Part shown: positions 1 through 7,453 of the stretch, piece by piece | Position numbering within the stretch: the stretch's first letter is position 1 | Layout of the letters: each line of letters starts with the position of its first letter | NCBI GenBank assembly: GCA_965199975.1 | Contig: OZ241340.1 | Coordinates: 2,108,001-2,172,000 of the forward strand | DNA: 64,000 nt | Direction: 5' to 3' | Source: JASLDZ01 sp965199975 | GTDB taxonomy: Bacteria > Pseudomonadota > Alphaproteobacteria > Caulobacterales > Caulobacteraceae | Program-made: the position numbers and the translations under genes | The notes under the pieces: generated by a model | The model's input: only the letters and a program-made list of their open reading frames with translations | The model's database searches: none | Told to the model about the DNA's origin: nothing

Positions 1-1
1 C

Positions 2-400
2 GCCACCGAACGCAAGCTCGCCTGGATCGTCCTGGCCATCCTCGCCTGCACCGCGGTGATCGGCTTCGGCAACGGCCTGCGTTCGGCCCTGGCCTCGCCC
101 CGCACCTCGCTGCCCGGGGAGACGGCCGCCGCGGTCCTCGCCACCGGCGCCGCCCCGCGCGACGCCACGGCCGCGACGGCGCTGGACGAGGCGCGCGTGC
201 ACGAGATCGCCCGCGAGGAGGCCGATGCGGCCGTGGCCCGCGCCAAGCCCGCCGCGCCCAGGAAGCCGAAGTCGACGCCGGTGGAGAGCCCCGCGTCCGA
301 CACGCCCGACGCGCCCATCCCCTACACGTCTCCGGCCTCGGGGGCCGCGACCGCCCCCGCCTCCCCGCAGGATCCGCTCAGCAACCCCGACCGGGGCTGA
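2..400 (+). CDS. C-terminal part of a membrane-anchored protein (start outside window)
   Basis: The reading frame is open from the first bases of the window, so the true start lies upstream. The visible part opens with a hydrophobic segment (WIVLAILACTAVIGF) that looks like a transmembrane helix. An Ala/Glu-rich stretch follows, then a low-complexity Pro/Ala/Ser tail ending PLSNPDRG. No domain is recognised. It could be the end of a small inner-membrane protein with a disordered tail. It lies about 110 bp before copA on the same strand, and nothing shows a functional link. The frame is clear; the function is unknown. Confidence 0.5.
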   Translation, partial: ATERKLAWIVLAILACTAVIGFGNGLRSALASPRTSLPGETAAAVLATGAAPRDATAATALDEARVHEIAREEADAAVARAKPAAPRKPKSTPVESPASDTPDAPIPYTSPASGAATAPASPQDPLSNPDRG

Positions 401-511
401 CCTGCCGGAGGGGAGGCGCCGCCTGCGCGGGCGGTCCGGCGACAATGGCGCGGGCGCCGCGCCGCGTGAGCGTCTAAGAAGGGCGCATCTCCTCGCAGTT
501 CGCCCTGACGC

Positions 512-2383
512 ATGCCGCACCCTCCCCTCGACCGCCGCCGCTTCGTGCTGGGGACGGCGCTCGCCCTGCCCGCCGCGGCGGGCGCGAGGCCGGCGCAGGC
601 GCAGAGCCGCGGCCTGGCGGAGCTTTCCGGCACGCATTTCGATCTCGTGGTCGACGCGCTGGCGGTCAACATCACCGGGCGTCCCCGCACGGCGGTGGCG
701 ATGAACGGCCGCGCGCCAGGCCCCACCCTGCGCTTCCGCCAGGGCGAGACGGTCACGCTCAACCTCACCAACCGGCTGAAGGCGGCGACCTCGATCCACT
801 GGCACGGCCTGCGCCTGCCGGCCGACATGGACGGCGTGCCGGGCCTTTCCTTCCGCGGGATCATGCCCGGAGAGACATTCAGATACCGCTTCCCCGTCAC
901 CCAGTCGGGCACCTACTGGTGGCACAGCCACTCGGGCATGCAGGAGCAGGTGGGGCTGCACGGCGCGCTCGTGTTGGAGCCCGCCGGCGTGGAGGCGCAT
1001 CCGGCCGACCGCGAGCACGTGATCCTCCTGGCGGACTGGACGGACGAGGACCCCATGACGGTGGTCGCCAACCTCAAGCAGCAAGGCGACTACTACAACT
1101 TCGGCCAGCGCACCGTCGGCGACCTGGCGCACGACCTGCAGCGCGACGGCCTGGCCAAGACCTGGCGTGACCGGTCAATGTGGGCGGGCATGCGCATGAC
1201 GCCCACCGACATCCTCGACGTGTCGGGCGCGACCTACACCTACCTTGTCAACGGCGCGCCGCCGCGGGCCAACTGGACGGGGCTGTTCCGGCCAGGCGAG
1301 CGGGTGAAGCTGCGGATCATCAACGGCTCGGCCATGACGATCTTCGACGTGCGCATCCCGGGGCTGAAACTGTCGGTGGTCGCCACCGACGGCTGCGACG
1401 TGAAGCCGGTGGAGGTCGACCAGCTGCGCATCGGCACGGCCGAGACCTACGACGTGATCGTCACGCCCGCCGGCGACCGCGCCTACACCCTCTTCGCCCA
1501 GGCGATGGACCGCTCGGGCTACGCCCGCGCCACCCTGGCCCCGCGCGAGGGCATGGTCGGCGAGGTCCCGCCCGTGGACCCGCGCCCGGTGCGCACCATG
1601 GCCGACATGGGCATGGGCGCGATGGCGGGCATGGAGCCCGGCGCCATGAGCGGCTTGGCGTTCATGCCCGCTGAGGTGGGCGGAATGACGCCGCCGCCGC
1701 GCCCGGCCGGCGAGGTCGCCGCCGCGTCGGGTCGCCCGATGGCGGGCATGGCTCCGCACACGATGGCGTCGATGGGCGGCGCTTCTGCAGGCGCGGACGT
1801 GGCGGCGATGGCCGCCCCCTCCAAAACCGACCCCCGCAGCCGCCTGCCGGTGCGCGACGCCAGCGGCGTCGATCCCGTCGCGATGAGGGGCGCGGTGAAC
1901 GTGGACAACGTGGCGATGGAGACGCGCGACAAGCTGGCCGACCCCGGCGCTGGCCTCGCCCAAGAGACGCGCCGCACCCTCCTCTACACCGACCTGGAGG
2001 CGCTGCAGGACGGCCCCGATCCGCGGCCGCCTACGCGCGAGGTGGTGTTCCACCTCACCGGCAACATGCAGCGCTGGACCTGGGGCTTCGACGGCAGGAA
2101 GTTCAGCCAGGCCCCACCCGTGCGGCTCAAGCTCGGCGAGCGCGTGCGCATCATCCTGGTGAACGACACCATGATGGAGCACCCCATCCACCTGCACGGC
2201 CTCTTCAGCGAGCTGGAGAACGGCCACGGCGGGCGGGCGCCGCTGAAGCACACCGTGCTGGTGAAGCCGGGGGAGCGGATGAGCTACCTCGTCAGCGCCG
2301 ACACGCCGGGCCGCTGGGCCTTTCACTGCCACCTGCTCTACCACATGGAGACCGGCATGTTCCGCACGGTGCTGGTCTCCTGA
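512..2383 (+). CDS. copA: Multicopper oxidase, CopA family (copper resistance)
   Basis: Periplasmic multicopper oxidase, thought to oxidise Cu(I) and bind copper. The N-terminus is a twin-arginine signal (DRRRFVLG, about residues 7-14, then a hydrophobic run ending AQAQ), so the protein is exported folded. All four copper-ligand motifs are present: HWHGLR near residue 96, WWHSHSG near 138, HPIHLHG near 557 and HCHLLYHMETGM near 605. Between the second and third cupredoxin domains is a Met-rich stretch (about 363-425, with MADMGMGAMAGM), typical of the copper-binding insert of CopA/PcoA. The 623-aa length is usual for the family. It overlaps the next gene, copB, by 4 nt, so the two form an operon. 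No CopR/CopS regulators are visible in the window. Confidence 0.93.
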   Translation: MPHPPLDRRRFVLGTALALPAAAGARPAQAQSRGLAELSGTHFDLVVDALAVNITGRPRTAVAMNGRAPGPTLRFRQGETVTLNLTNRLKAATSIHWHGLRLPADMDGVPGLSFRGIMPGETFRYRFPVTQSGTYWWHSHSGMQEQVGLHGALVLEPAGVEAHPADREHVILLADWTDEDPMTVVANLKQQGDYYNFGQRTVGDLAHDLQRDGLAKTWRDRSMWAGMRMTPTDILDVSGATYTYLVNGAPPRANWTGLFRPGERVKLRIINGSAMTIFDVRIPGLKLSVVATDGCDVKPVEVDQLRIGTAETYDVIVTPAGDRAYTLFAQAMDRSGYARATLAPREGMVGEVPPVDPRPVRTMADMGMGAMAGMEPGAMSGLAFMPAEVGGMTPPPRPAGEVAAASGRPMAGMAPHTMASMGGASAGADVAAMAAPSKTDPRSRLPVRDASGVDPVAMRGAVNVDNVAMETRDKLADPGAGLAQETRRTLLYTDLEALQDGPDPRPPTREVVFHLTGNMQRWTWGFDGRKFSQAPPVRLKLGERVRIILVNDTMMEHPIHLHGLFSELENGHGGRAPLKHTVLVKPGERMSYLVSADTPGRWAFHCHLLYHMETGMFRTVLVS

Positions 2384-3135
2384 AGGGAGCCGCGCTTTTC
2401 GCGGGCCTCGCCCTCCTGGCCCCCGCCGCCCATGCGCAGATGGAGCCCATGGGGGCGCCCAGCGGTGCGGCCACCGAAGCCGCGCCCTTCGGCGCGCCGG
2501 TGGGCGACCAGCGCATCTACGTGCACGGCCTGCTCGACGAGTTCGAGGGGCGCTTCGGCGCGGACTCGTCCTTTCGCTGGGAGGGCGAGGGCTGGATCGG
2601 CGGCGACTTCGACCGGCTGTGGATCAAGAGCGAGGGCGAGGTCACCCACGGCCGGCTGGAGGACGGCCAGCAGGAACTCTACTGGTCGCGCCCGATCTCC
2701 ACCTACTTCGACGCCCAGCTCGGCGGCCGCTACGATCTGGACGACGCGCCCGGCCGCGGCTGGGCCGCGCTCGGCGTCGAGGGCTTCGCGCCCTACTATT
2801 TCACCGTGGCGGCCCACGTCTACGTCGGCGATCGCGGCCGCGCCGCCGTCAAGCTTGAGGGCTCCAACGAGATCCGCCTCACCCAGCGCCTGATCCTGGA
2901 GCCGCAGGCCGAGCTCAACATCTATACGCAGGATGATCCGGCCCGCAGCATCGGCGCCGGCCTCTCCGATCTCGATGCCGGCCTGCGCCTGCGCTACGAG
3001 ATCAGCCGCAAGTTCGGGCCGTACGTAGGCCTCACCTACGCGCGCAAATTCGGGCGAACGGCCGATTACGCCCGCGCCGAAGGCGAGCGTGCGGACGACC
3101 TGCGCCTCACCGCCGGCGTGCGCAGCTGGTTCTAG
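2380..3135 (+). CDS. copB: Copper resistance protein B, outer membrane (CopB)
   Basis: Outer-membrane partner of CopA. The C-terminal two thirds (from about YVHGLLDEFEGRF) has the alternating aromatic/polar pattern of a CopB beta-barrel and ends in Trp-Phe, as outer-membrane proteins do. The first ATG (2440) would give a protein without a signal peptide. Reading the same frame upstream gives a convincing one, LKGAALFAGLALLAPAAHA followed by Gln, starting at a CTG (2380) that overlaps the copA stop as CTGA. No ATG, GTG or TTG lies between that CTG and 2437, and upstream codons run into copA. I therefore place the start at the CTG, as translational coupling with copA. That start is inferred; the family call is secure. 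Confidence 0.85.
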   Translation: MKGAALFAGLALLAPAAHAQMEPMGAPSGAATEAAPFGAPVGDQRIYVHGLLDEFEGRFGADSSFRWEGEGWIGGDFDRLWIKSEGEVTHGRLEDGQQELYWSRPISTYFDAQLGGRYDLDDAPGRGWAALGVEGFAPYYFTVAAHVYVGDRGRAAVKLEGSNEIRLTQRLILEPQAELNIYTQDDPARSIGAGLSDLDAGLRLRYEISRKFGPYVGLTYARKFGRTADYARAEGERADDLRLTAGVRSWF

Positions 3136-3219
3136 CAGATGACTCGCGACGCGAACGCGCGACGTTAACCAGCGGCCTTACGGCTTCCTTAGCTGCGAGC
3201 GCCTATCAACGCCGTAACG

Positions 3220-3480
3220 ATGCGAGGGCGACGAATGGCTTGGCTAGGCTCGCGAAGCGCCAATCTGAAGGAACATCTCTGGCGCGGCGCCATAGCCGCG
3301 CTCCTACTGATCCAGGCGGTCGCGTTCCTGCGCCTGGGCGCCGGTCCGATGTGGCTGCTCCTGGCGGCGAGCCAGGTCGTCTTCGCCGTCCCGCTTCTGC
3401 GCGGCTGCCCCATGTGCTGGACGGCCGGACTCATCTCGACGCTGAGCTCCGCGCCGCGCGACCGGCGCACGCCCAGCTAG
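3220..3480 (+). CDS. Small membrane protein with a CPMCW motif
   Basis: Predicted protein of 86 aa. A basic N-terminus is followed by two hydrophobic segments (about residues 23-37 and 43-59). Next comes RGCPMCW, a Cys-x-x-Cys pair just after the second helix, and a short polar tail. The pair could be redox-active or bind metal, but I do not recognise a family. ATG 3235 is an alternative start. It is separate from the copper operon (85-nt gap) and lies upstream of another small membrane protein gene. Confidence 0.5.
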   Translation: MRGRRMAWLGSRSANLKEHLWRGAIAALLLIQAVAFLRLGAGPMWLLLAASQVVFAVPLLRGCPMCWTAGLISTLSSAPRDRRTPS

Positions 3481-3536
3481 GCGTCGAGCATCTCGCGCCC
3501 GCAGACGGCGCGCCAGCGCGACCTTAAGGTCCGCCC

Positions 3537-3929
3537 ATGATCCTCATCGGCCCGGTGCTGACTGTGATGGTCTGCGTCTTCGCCATCCTGCGCGGCGGCG
3601 CAGCGGAGCGCCTTGCAGCCCTCCTCGCCCTCGTGGTCCTCGCCGGCTCGATCATGGCCCAGGCCGTCGTAGGCCGGGCGAACGCCTGGCCGGTCGTCGG
3701 CGCCGATCTCTGCCTCGGCACGGGGCTGACCGCGCTTGCGGTCCGCTACCAGCGACGGTGGCTCTATGTGGCGACCGGCCTCTGCGCCGGACTCCTCCTC
3801 GTGCACAGCGTCCTCCTGGAGGACGGCGCGACCATCACCCCGCTCTACCGCGGGGCCGTCGACAGCTTCAACGCGGCGCTGTTGTTCACCCTCGCGGTGG
3901 CGACGCTCGTAAATACGCGCAAACGTTAG
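3537..3929 (+). CDS. Four-helix hypothetical membrane protein
   Basis: Protein of 130 aa that is almost entirely hydrophobic, with about four transmembrane segments. These begin with ILIGPVLTVMVCVFAI and end with ALLFTLAVATLVNTRKR. No catalytic motif is visible and I recognise no domain. The ATG follows a purine-rich stretch (TTAAGGTCC), a plausible ribosome-binding site. Base composition matches the surrounding chromosome. The call is limited to a small integral inner-membrane protein. Confidence 0.55.
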   Translation: MILIGPVLTVMVCVFAILRGGAAERLAALLALVVLAGSIMAQAVVGRANAWPVVGADLCLGTGLTALAVRYQRRWLYVATGLCAGLLLVHSVLLEDGATITPLYRGAVDSFNAALLFTLAVATLVNTRKR

Positions 3930-4056
3930 CGTCGGCCTGCGGCTGGCGACGTCTTCGACCCGCCGCTGGCGGCGCGATATAGCGTTCTCGGCGACTTGCT
4001 GGCGCTTGGACACGGCTTTAGGGCGCTGCGTCTCGCGTCCAGTTCGGGAATTGATC

Positions 4057-4509
4057 ATGATCGCCTTCACATTGGCGGTCGGGCTCGTGCAGCAAGCTCC
4101 CACCCCCACCGGTTCCACCGGCGCAACGCACGCGGCTGCTACGAGGAAAGCCGACCCGATCGTGTGCCAAGACGAACAGCAGACCGGCTCGATATTTCCG
4201 AAGCGCATCTGCAAGAAGAAGAGTGAGTGGCAGGCGGAAAGTCCGGACGCCGAGACCCTGCGCAATTTCCAACGCCGACCGTCTCCTCATTGGAAAGCGA
4301 GGCGTCTACGACGCGAACCCGCATCTCACCAGGGCGGCGACATCGGGCGCAGCACCGACAAACCTGCGTTCCCGCGCAGTCACAGGCGCGTCGGCGTGCA
4401 TGGCGGACGGGGTGGGAGCGTGGAAAGCGAGCCGAGTCAACCGCTTGGCGCGTCTAACCACCGCAAGTGGGCCCTAAGCGGGCCAAGGGGTTGCAGGCCG
4501 AGTGTCTAA
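4057..4509 (+). CDS. Small exported protein of unknown function; 3' end altered by island insertion
   Basis: ATG 4057 opens a short hydrophobic N-terminus (MIAFTLAVGLVQQAP). A segment follows with the pattern PIVCQDEQQTGSIFPKRIC-KKKSEW and then ETLRNFQRRP. This spacing (VC, TGS, K-x-C, EW) resembles a class of small exported proteins common in sphingomonads and Caulobacterales; that is recollection of a pattern, not a search result. The homologous part ends near residue 75. The remaining Arg/Ser-rich tail looks like read-through. The frame crosses the 17-bp attachment repeat at 4401, so its last third lies inside the integrated element and cannot be the ancestral C-terminus. Confidence 0.45.
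   Translation: MIAFTLAVGLVQQAPTPTGSTGATHAAATRKADPIVCQDEQQTGSIFPKRICKKKSEWQAESPDAETLRNFQRRPSPHWKARRLRREPASHQGGDIGRSTDKPAFPRSHRRVGVHGGRGGSVESEPSQPLGASNHRKWALSGPRGCRPSV
4401..4417 (+). repeat. Attachment-site repeat, distal end of the element
   Basis: TGGCGGACGGGGTGGGA is identical to 15941-15957, where it is the 3' end of tRNA-Ser. Flanking bases differ on both sides, so identity is exactly 17 bp. It sits where ordinary chromosomal sequence gives way to island DNA. Confidence 0.88.
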
Positions 4510-4561
4510 CGGCGAACGTCCTGCATTGGGCTTGAAGACGAGCGAATCAGAGCGCTGAGCG

Positions 4562-5137
4562 ATGGCGATGACGTCAGCCGAAACCGCTGCATGGGCGCAG
4601 GCGCTGGCTGGAGCGCTTACCTTCGGTGCGGCTTGCTTCGCCGCATGGTTCACGCGCACGGCGCCTAGGCGCGCGGCTGAATTAGCCGAGAGCCTCAGAC
4701 TCAAGAATGATAGCGCTGAGATGCATTGCCGCGAGAAGCGGACAGTCCTTCTTGTGATGATGCAGGAACGTGGGCGCTTGAGATCCGAGGATGCCCAGAA
4801 GGCTGTCAATTCTATTCCCGTAGTTTTCGCGGGAGACGATCGGGTTCTGGCCGCCTATCGGAGGTTTTGCTCGCTTGAGGGGCCGTATACACCTGAGACA
4901 CTCAGGATTTTTCTCCTCCTTATTGGCGAAGTAATTCGATCCGCGGGCTTTGCAGATGTTATCACCCCGGCGGAAGTCGACATCGGCTACTATGTCGTCA
5001 CCACTCCGCCGCCTCAAGGGATGCCGGACAACCTCAAGATGGTCCTCGATAATGAGGATAAGATGATTGGATCAATAGACAAGATCGCTAATGCTGCGGA
5101 ATATATCGCGCACAACCTTCCCCGAGTTGAGGGTTAG
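4562..5137 (+). CDS. Membrane-anchored protein of unknown function (cargo gene 1)
   Basis: Protein of 191 aa with an N-terminal transmembrane helix (about residues 9-30, AWAQALAGALTFGAACFAAW) followed by a soluble domain. The stretch EKRTVLLVMMQERGRL-RSEDAQKAVNSIPVVFAGDD recalls a family of small anchored proteins (DUF6680-like, from memory) in which a helix is followed by a motif of the type ALNxIxxVF. That link is tentative. Codon use and base composition are AT-richer than the chromosome, as expected of recently acquired cargo. It is the first gene inside the attachment repeat and lies 11 bp before a second membrane protein gene, so the two are probably co-transcribed. Confidence 0.6.
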   Translation: MAMTSAETAAWAQALAGALTFGAACFAAWFTRTAPRRAAELAESLRLKNDSAEMHCREKRTVLLVMMQERGRLRSEDAQKAVNSIPVVFAGDDRVLAAYRRFCSLEGPYTPETLRIFLLLIGEVIRSAGFADVITPAEVDIGYYVVTTPPPQGMPDNLKMVLDNEDKMIGSIDKIANAAEYIAHNLPRVEG

Positions 5138-5148
5138 AGCCTTACCGA

Positions 5149-5874
5149 ATGTTTTCATTTTGGCAGGTTATCACAGCTCTAATTGTACCGCTTCTCGGGC
5201 CTGCGATCACTTTAATTACGTTAAGAGTTTGGCGTCAGGGAAAAGTTAGCTTTGACAGCGGTGGTCCATTCCCTATCACTGAGACCTTCGACGTTCCAGG
5301 CATTGAATTGCGAGCTTTTCACGAGGGAACCAAGCTCGAAGGGTCAATTTTTTCCTTAGTCGGTTGGGTTACAAATACCGGCGGGAGAGATTTAACGGGA
5401 TCAGACTTCGCGGAGCCGATCCACATATATCCTCCCGAGGGCAGCAGTATCGTGCTGCTCTCGGCGGAGTCTAAGGGCGACGTAGGCATTGATGCTCAGG
5501 CCGCAGACAATGTGATAAGCCTTAGGTGGAGCATCTTAAAGCCTAAGGAGTTGATCTACTTCAATGTCGTCGTATCCTCTGAACGTAAAGCTTTAAAGGG
5601 CGGACTGCGCTGCGATCCTAGACTAAAGGATGTGATAGTTGGCATTCGCCGAACAGACTCTCCTTGGTTTCGTATGGCCTCCATAGGAGCCGTAATGCTT
5701 CCTATTCTCATGTCGATTGCGATATTTTCGTTCGTTTCGGCCGCTCCGGCTAGAAGAGAATATGATGAAGCTACCAGAGCCTTAGCAGCCGCATGCAAGA
5801 ACGCAGCTCGTGGCTCAAGGTTGGAGATAGCGTGTACCGCTTCGCGAAAAATCGGGGTTCCCTCCGACGACTAG
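5149..5874 (+). CDS. Membrane protein with a beta-rich soluble domain (cargo gene 2)
   Basis: Protein of 241 aa. It has an N-terminal transmembrane helix (about residues 5-27), a central soluble region, a second helix (about 177-197, AVMLPILMSIAIFSFVSAA) and a short C-terminal tail with two Cys. The central part, with WVTNTGGRDLTGSDFAEPI and later WSILKPKELIYFNV, resembles a beta-sandwich module of the pattern NTGxxxIxxxDFxxPI found in various small anchored bacterial proteins (recollection, not a search). G+C is close to 50 %, the lowest in the window. It follows cargo gene 1 by 11 bp. Function unknown; a defence or superinfection-exclusion role is only a guess from position. Confidence 0.6.
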   Translation: MFSFWQVITALIVPLLGPAITLITLRVWRQGKVSFDSGGPFPITETFDVPGIELRAFHEGTKLEGSIFSLVGWVTNTGGRDLTGSDFAEPIHIYPPEGSSIVLLSAESKGDVGIDAQAADNVISLRWSILKPKELIYFNVVVSSERKALKGGLRCDPRLKDVIVGIRRTDSPWFRMASIGAVMLPILMSIAIFSFVSAAPARREYDEATRALAAACKNAARGSRLEIACTASRKIGVPSDD

Positions 5875-5933
5875 CGGGATATACCAACCGGTAGAGACCT
5901 AAACCGTCTTCTTCGGAGATACGGCTCGTCTAC

Positions 5934-5950
5934 GCTCCTTCCAAAGGAGC
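5934..5950 (+). promoter_or_regulatory. Hairpin enclosing the ribosome-binding site of the next gene
   Basis: GCTCCTT-CCA-AAGGAGC is a perfect 7-bp stem with a 3-nt loop. Its right arm contains the AAGGAG Shine-Dalgarno sequence, 6 nt before ATG 5956. In the folded mRNA the site would be hidden. Confidence 0.6.
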
Positions 5951-5955
5951 AAGGC

Positions 5956-6249
5956 ATGAATTCATTCGACACTGAGACCGCAATCACCGGCACGGGGGAT
6001 TGGGAGCTTGCGGCTCCCGAGATCACGGGCATGAACATTCGCCTCAAGCTGATCCTCGCCGACGCGGCGGGAGCGGGCTGCGCCTGGAGCACAAGCGCCA
6101 CCCCGCCGGGCGCCGGCGTGCCGTTCAGCGTCGCCGGGACGCCCGGCCACCACGAGTTCTCCGAGCCGCTCCCCCGCTCGGCAATCTTCGTGAAGGCGCC
6201 CGCTGGCGCGGTGGTCACGATCATCTCAGCGCAAAGGCGCGCCGTATGA
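5956..6249 (+). CDS. Small island protein, paralogue 1 of a tandem pair
   Basis: Protein of 97 aa with no signal peptide or transmembrane helix. The layout (GTGDWELAAPE, then a basic strand, CAW, PPGAGVPF, and a C-terminal KAPAGAVVTII) parallels that of the next gene (AGDGWTLIPAE, RFRVRV, ARW, GPGTPF, SAPKGTTLNVIL). The two look like diverged duplicates, perhaps small beta-sandwich proteins. The ATG has a strong Shine-Dalgarno sequence that lies inside a hairpin. The stop overlaps the next start as ATGA. No function is recognised; a virion-decoration or tail-associated role is possible but unsupported. Confidence 0.6.
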   Translation: MNSFDTETAITGTGDWELAAPEITGMNIRLKLILADAAGAGCAWSTSATPPGAGVPFSVAGTPGHHEFSEPLPRSAIFVKAPAGAVVTIISAQRRAV

Positions 6250-6572
6250 GCGACTACCAGCTCAGCGATGGCGAACGCATGGGAAGCGGCCGCCAGCCCG
6301 CTTGGTCAGGCGGAGCCAGGATCATGAAGGACACTTACACCGCCGGTGACGGCTGGACCCTCATCCCCGCCGAGGGCGAGACCCTCCCCAACCGCTTCCG
6401 TGTTCGGGTTGGACGCGGAGTGGTGGCCCGCTGGCGAGCCGATCTCGGTCCAGGGACACCCTTCGGCGAAGAGGATGAGAGGAGCGGCGAGACGTATAGC
6501 GCCTCCATGACGAACGGCTCGCTTGAGATCAGCGCGCCTAAGGGCACAACGCTGAACGTAATCCTCGGCTAG
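6246..6572 (+). CDS. Small island protein, paralogue 2 of a tandem pair
   Basis: Protein of 108 aa, soluble, starting at the ATG that overlaps the previous stop (ATGA), so probably translationally coupled. Its order of motifs follows the preceding gene (see there), with a longer N-terminal extension (MSDYQLSDGERMGSGRQ). Composition is close to that of the chromosome. No domain recognised. Confidence 0.55.
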   Translation: MSDYQLSDGERMGSGRQPAWSGGARIMKDTYTAGDGWTLIPAEGETLPNRFRVRVGRGVVARWRADLGPGTPFGEEDERSGETYSASMTNGSLEISAPKGTTLNVILG

Positions 6573-6594
6573 GCACTTCCTGTGCGCCCGGGGA

Positions 6595-6623
6595 GCTACT
6601 CTCAAGATATCTTGCTGAGTAGC
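6595..6623 (+). repeat. Imperfect inverted repeat in the 6573-6713 intergenic region
   Basis: GCTACT (6595-6600) and AGTAGC (6618-6623) flank the perfect 12-mer palindrome CAAGATATCTTG (6603-6614). It could be an operator or a transcript-end hairpin for the gene pair upstream. There is no T-run after it, so I do not call it a terminator. Confidence 0.4.
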
Positions 6624-6674
6624 CCGCCGCGGTCCGAATAGGCGCTGGACTCCAGGGATATGCCTTGGCACGTT

Positions 6675-6708
6675 TCCCCTACGCCTGGACGATCTAGGCG
6701 AGAGGGGA
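6675..6708 (+). promoter_or_regulatory. Hairpin enclosing the ribosome-binding site of the gene at 6714
   Basis: TCCCCT (6675-6680) pairs with AGGGGA (6703-6708), and CGCCT (6682-6686) with AGGCG (6696-6700). The right arm holds the GAGAGGGG Shine-Dalgarno region 5-10 nt before ATG 6714. This is the second hidden ribosome-binding site within 800 bp. Confidence 0.5.
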
Positions 6709-6713
6709 TCACC

Positions 6714-6932
6714 ATGGACCGCGCCACCGCCGCCGAGGCCACTCGCGCCCGCAAGGCCCTAAACCGCTGTGCGGCCGACGCCGCCTCGCTCCTGAACTAC
6801 CACGTCAAGCGCCACAGGGTGCCGCCAGCGTGGGCGGTCGGCCGGATGGAGCGGCTCCCGAGTTACCTTGCCGCGCCCGTGCGCGAGCGCCTGGAGGGCA
6901 GGCTCGGACGCGCGGCGAAGCCGTTGCGTTAA
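6714..6932 (+). CDS. Small basic island protein
   Basis: Protein of 72 aa, rich in Arg and Ala, predicted helical (MDRATAAEATRARKALNRC, then LNYHVKRHRVPPAWAVGRM). ATG 6714 is chosen because of the purine-rich Shine-Dalgarno stretch just before it. A DNA- or RNA-binding role would fit the charge, but no family is recognised. Confidence 0.5.
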   Translation: MDRATAAEATRARKALNRCAADAASLLNYHVKRHRVPPAWAVGRMERLPSYLAAPVRERLEGRLGRAAKPLR

Positions 6933-6981
6933 GCCCTACCCTCGGGCAGGTAGCCGCATCTAAATCCCGGAGCGGTGAATC

Positions 6982-7425
6982 GTGAACGTTCGGGCGTTGC
7001 TCCTCCGCGGAGATCTCCGCCGCCTTAGATTGGCGCTTCTAGACCTTTTTAGCCGCGGTGAGTTGCCGAGCGAAATCCAGCCCGATCTTGATGCTGCATT
7101 CACCAGCTGGATTTTAGGCGATCCGCAAGAGGCAGTCTCTCTCATTCGAGATGCGCCGAGCTTCGAGACGCTGGCTCTCATGAGATCTTTGTTCTTGATT
7201 GAGCGACTCGGGAGTGAGGGTGCATACGAAAGCATCTGGAGATCAAAGACCAAATCACTTGGCCTTCTAAATGCTCACAATCTGGCGATAAGAGGACTCG
7301 AGACACGGGGAATGCTTGACACCGAACTTTCGGCGGAATTCCGCCGAAGCTTCGCGAGCCGAGTGGTGGCGGTAGGCTACTCCGACGCCTTCGAGAGGGC
7401 GCTAGCGACGGCGAGTGGCAAATGA
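6982..7425 (+). CDS. Hypothetical helical island protein
   Basis: Protein of 147 aa starting at GTG 6982 (CGGAGCGGTGAATC-GTG gives a plausible ribosome-binding site). It is mostly alpha-helical by composition, with RGDLRRLRLALLDLFSRGEL at the N-terminus and repeated Leu/Ala helices, reminiscent of a small helical-repeat scaffold. It is AT-richer than the chromosome. It converges on the tape measure gene, whose stop is only 29 bp away on the opposite strand. Function unknown. Confidence 0.55.
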   Translation: MNVRALLLRGDLRRLRLALLDLFSRGELPSEIQPDLDAAFTSWILGDPQEAVSLIRDAPSFETLALMRSLFLIERLGSEGAYESIWRSKTKSLGLLNAHNLAIRGLETRGMLDTELSAEFRRSFASRVVAVGYSDAFERALATASGK

Positions 7426-7453
7426 GGTCTGCCTCAGTTTCTCAGCTAGCGCC

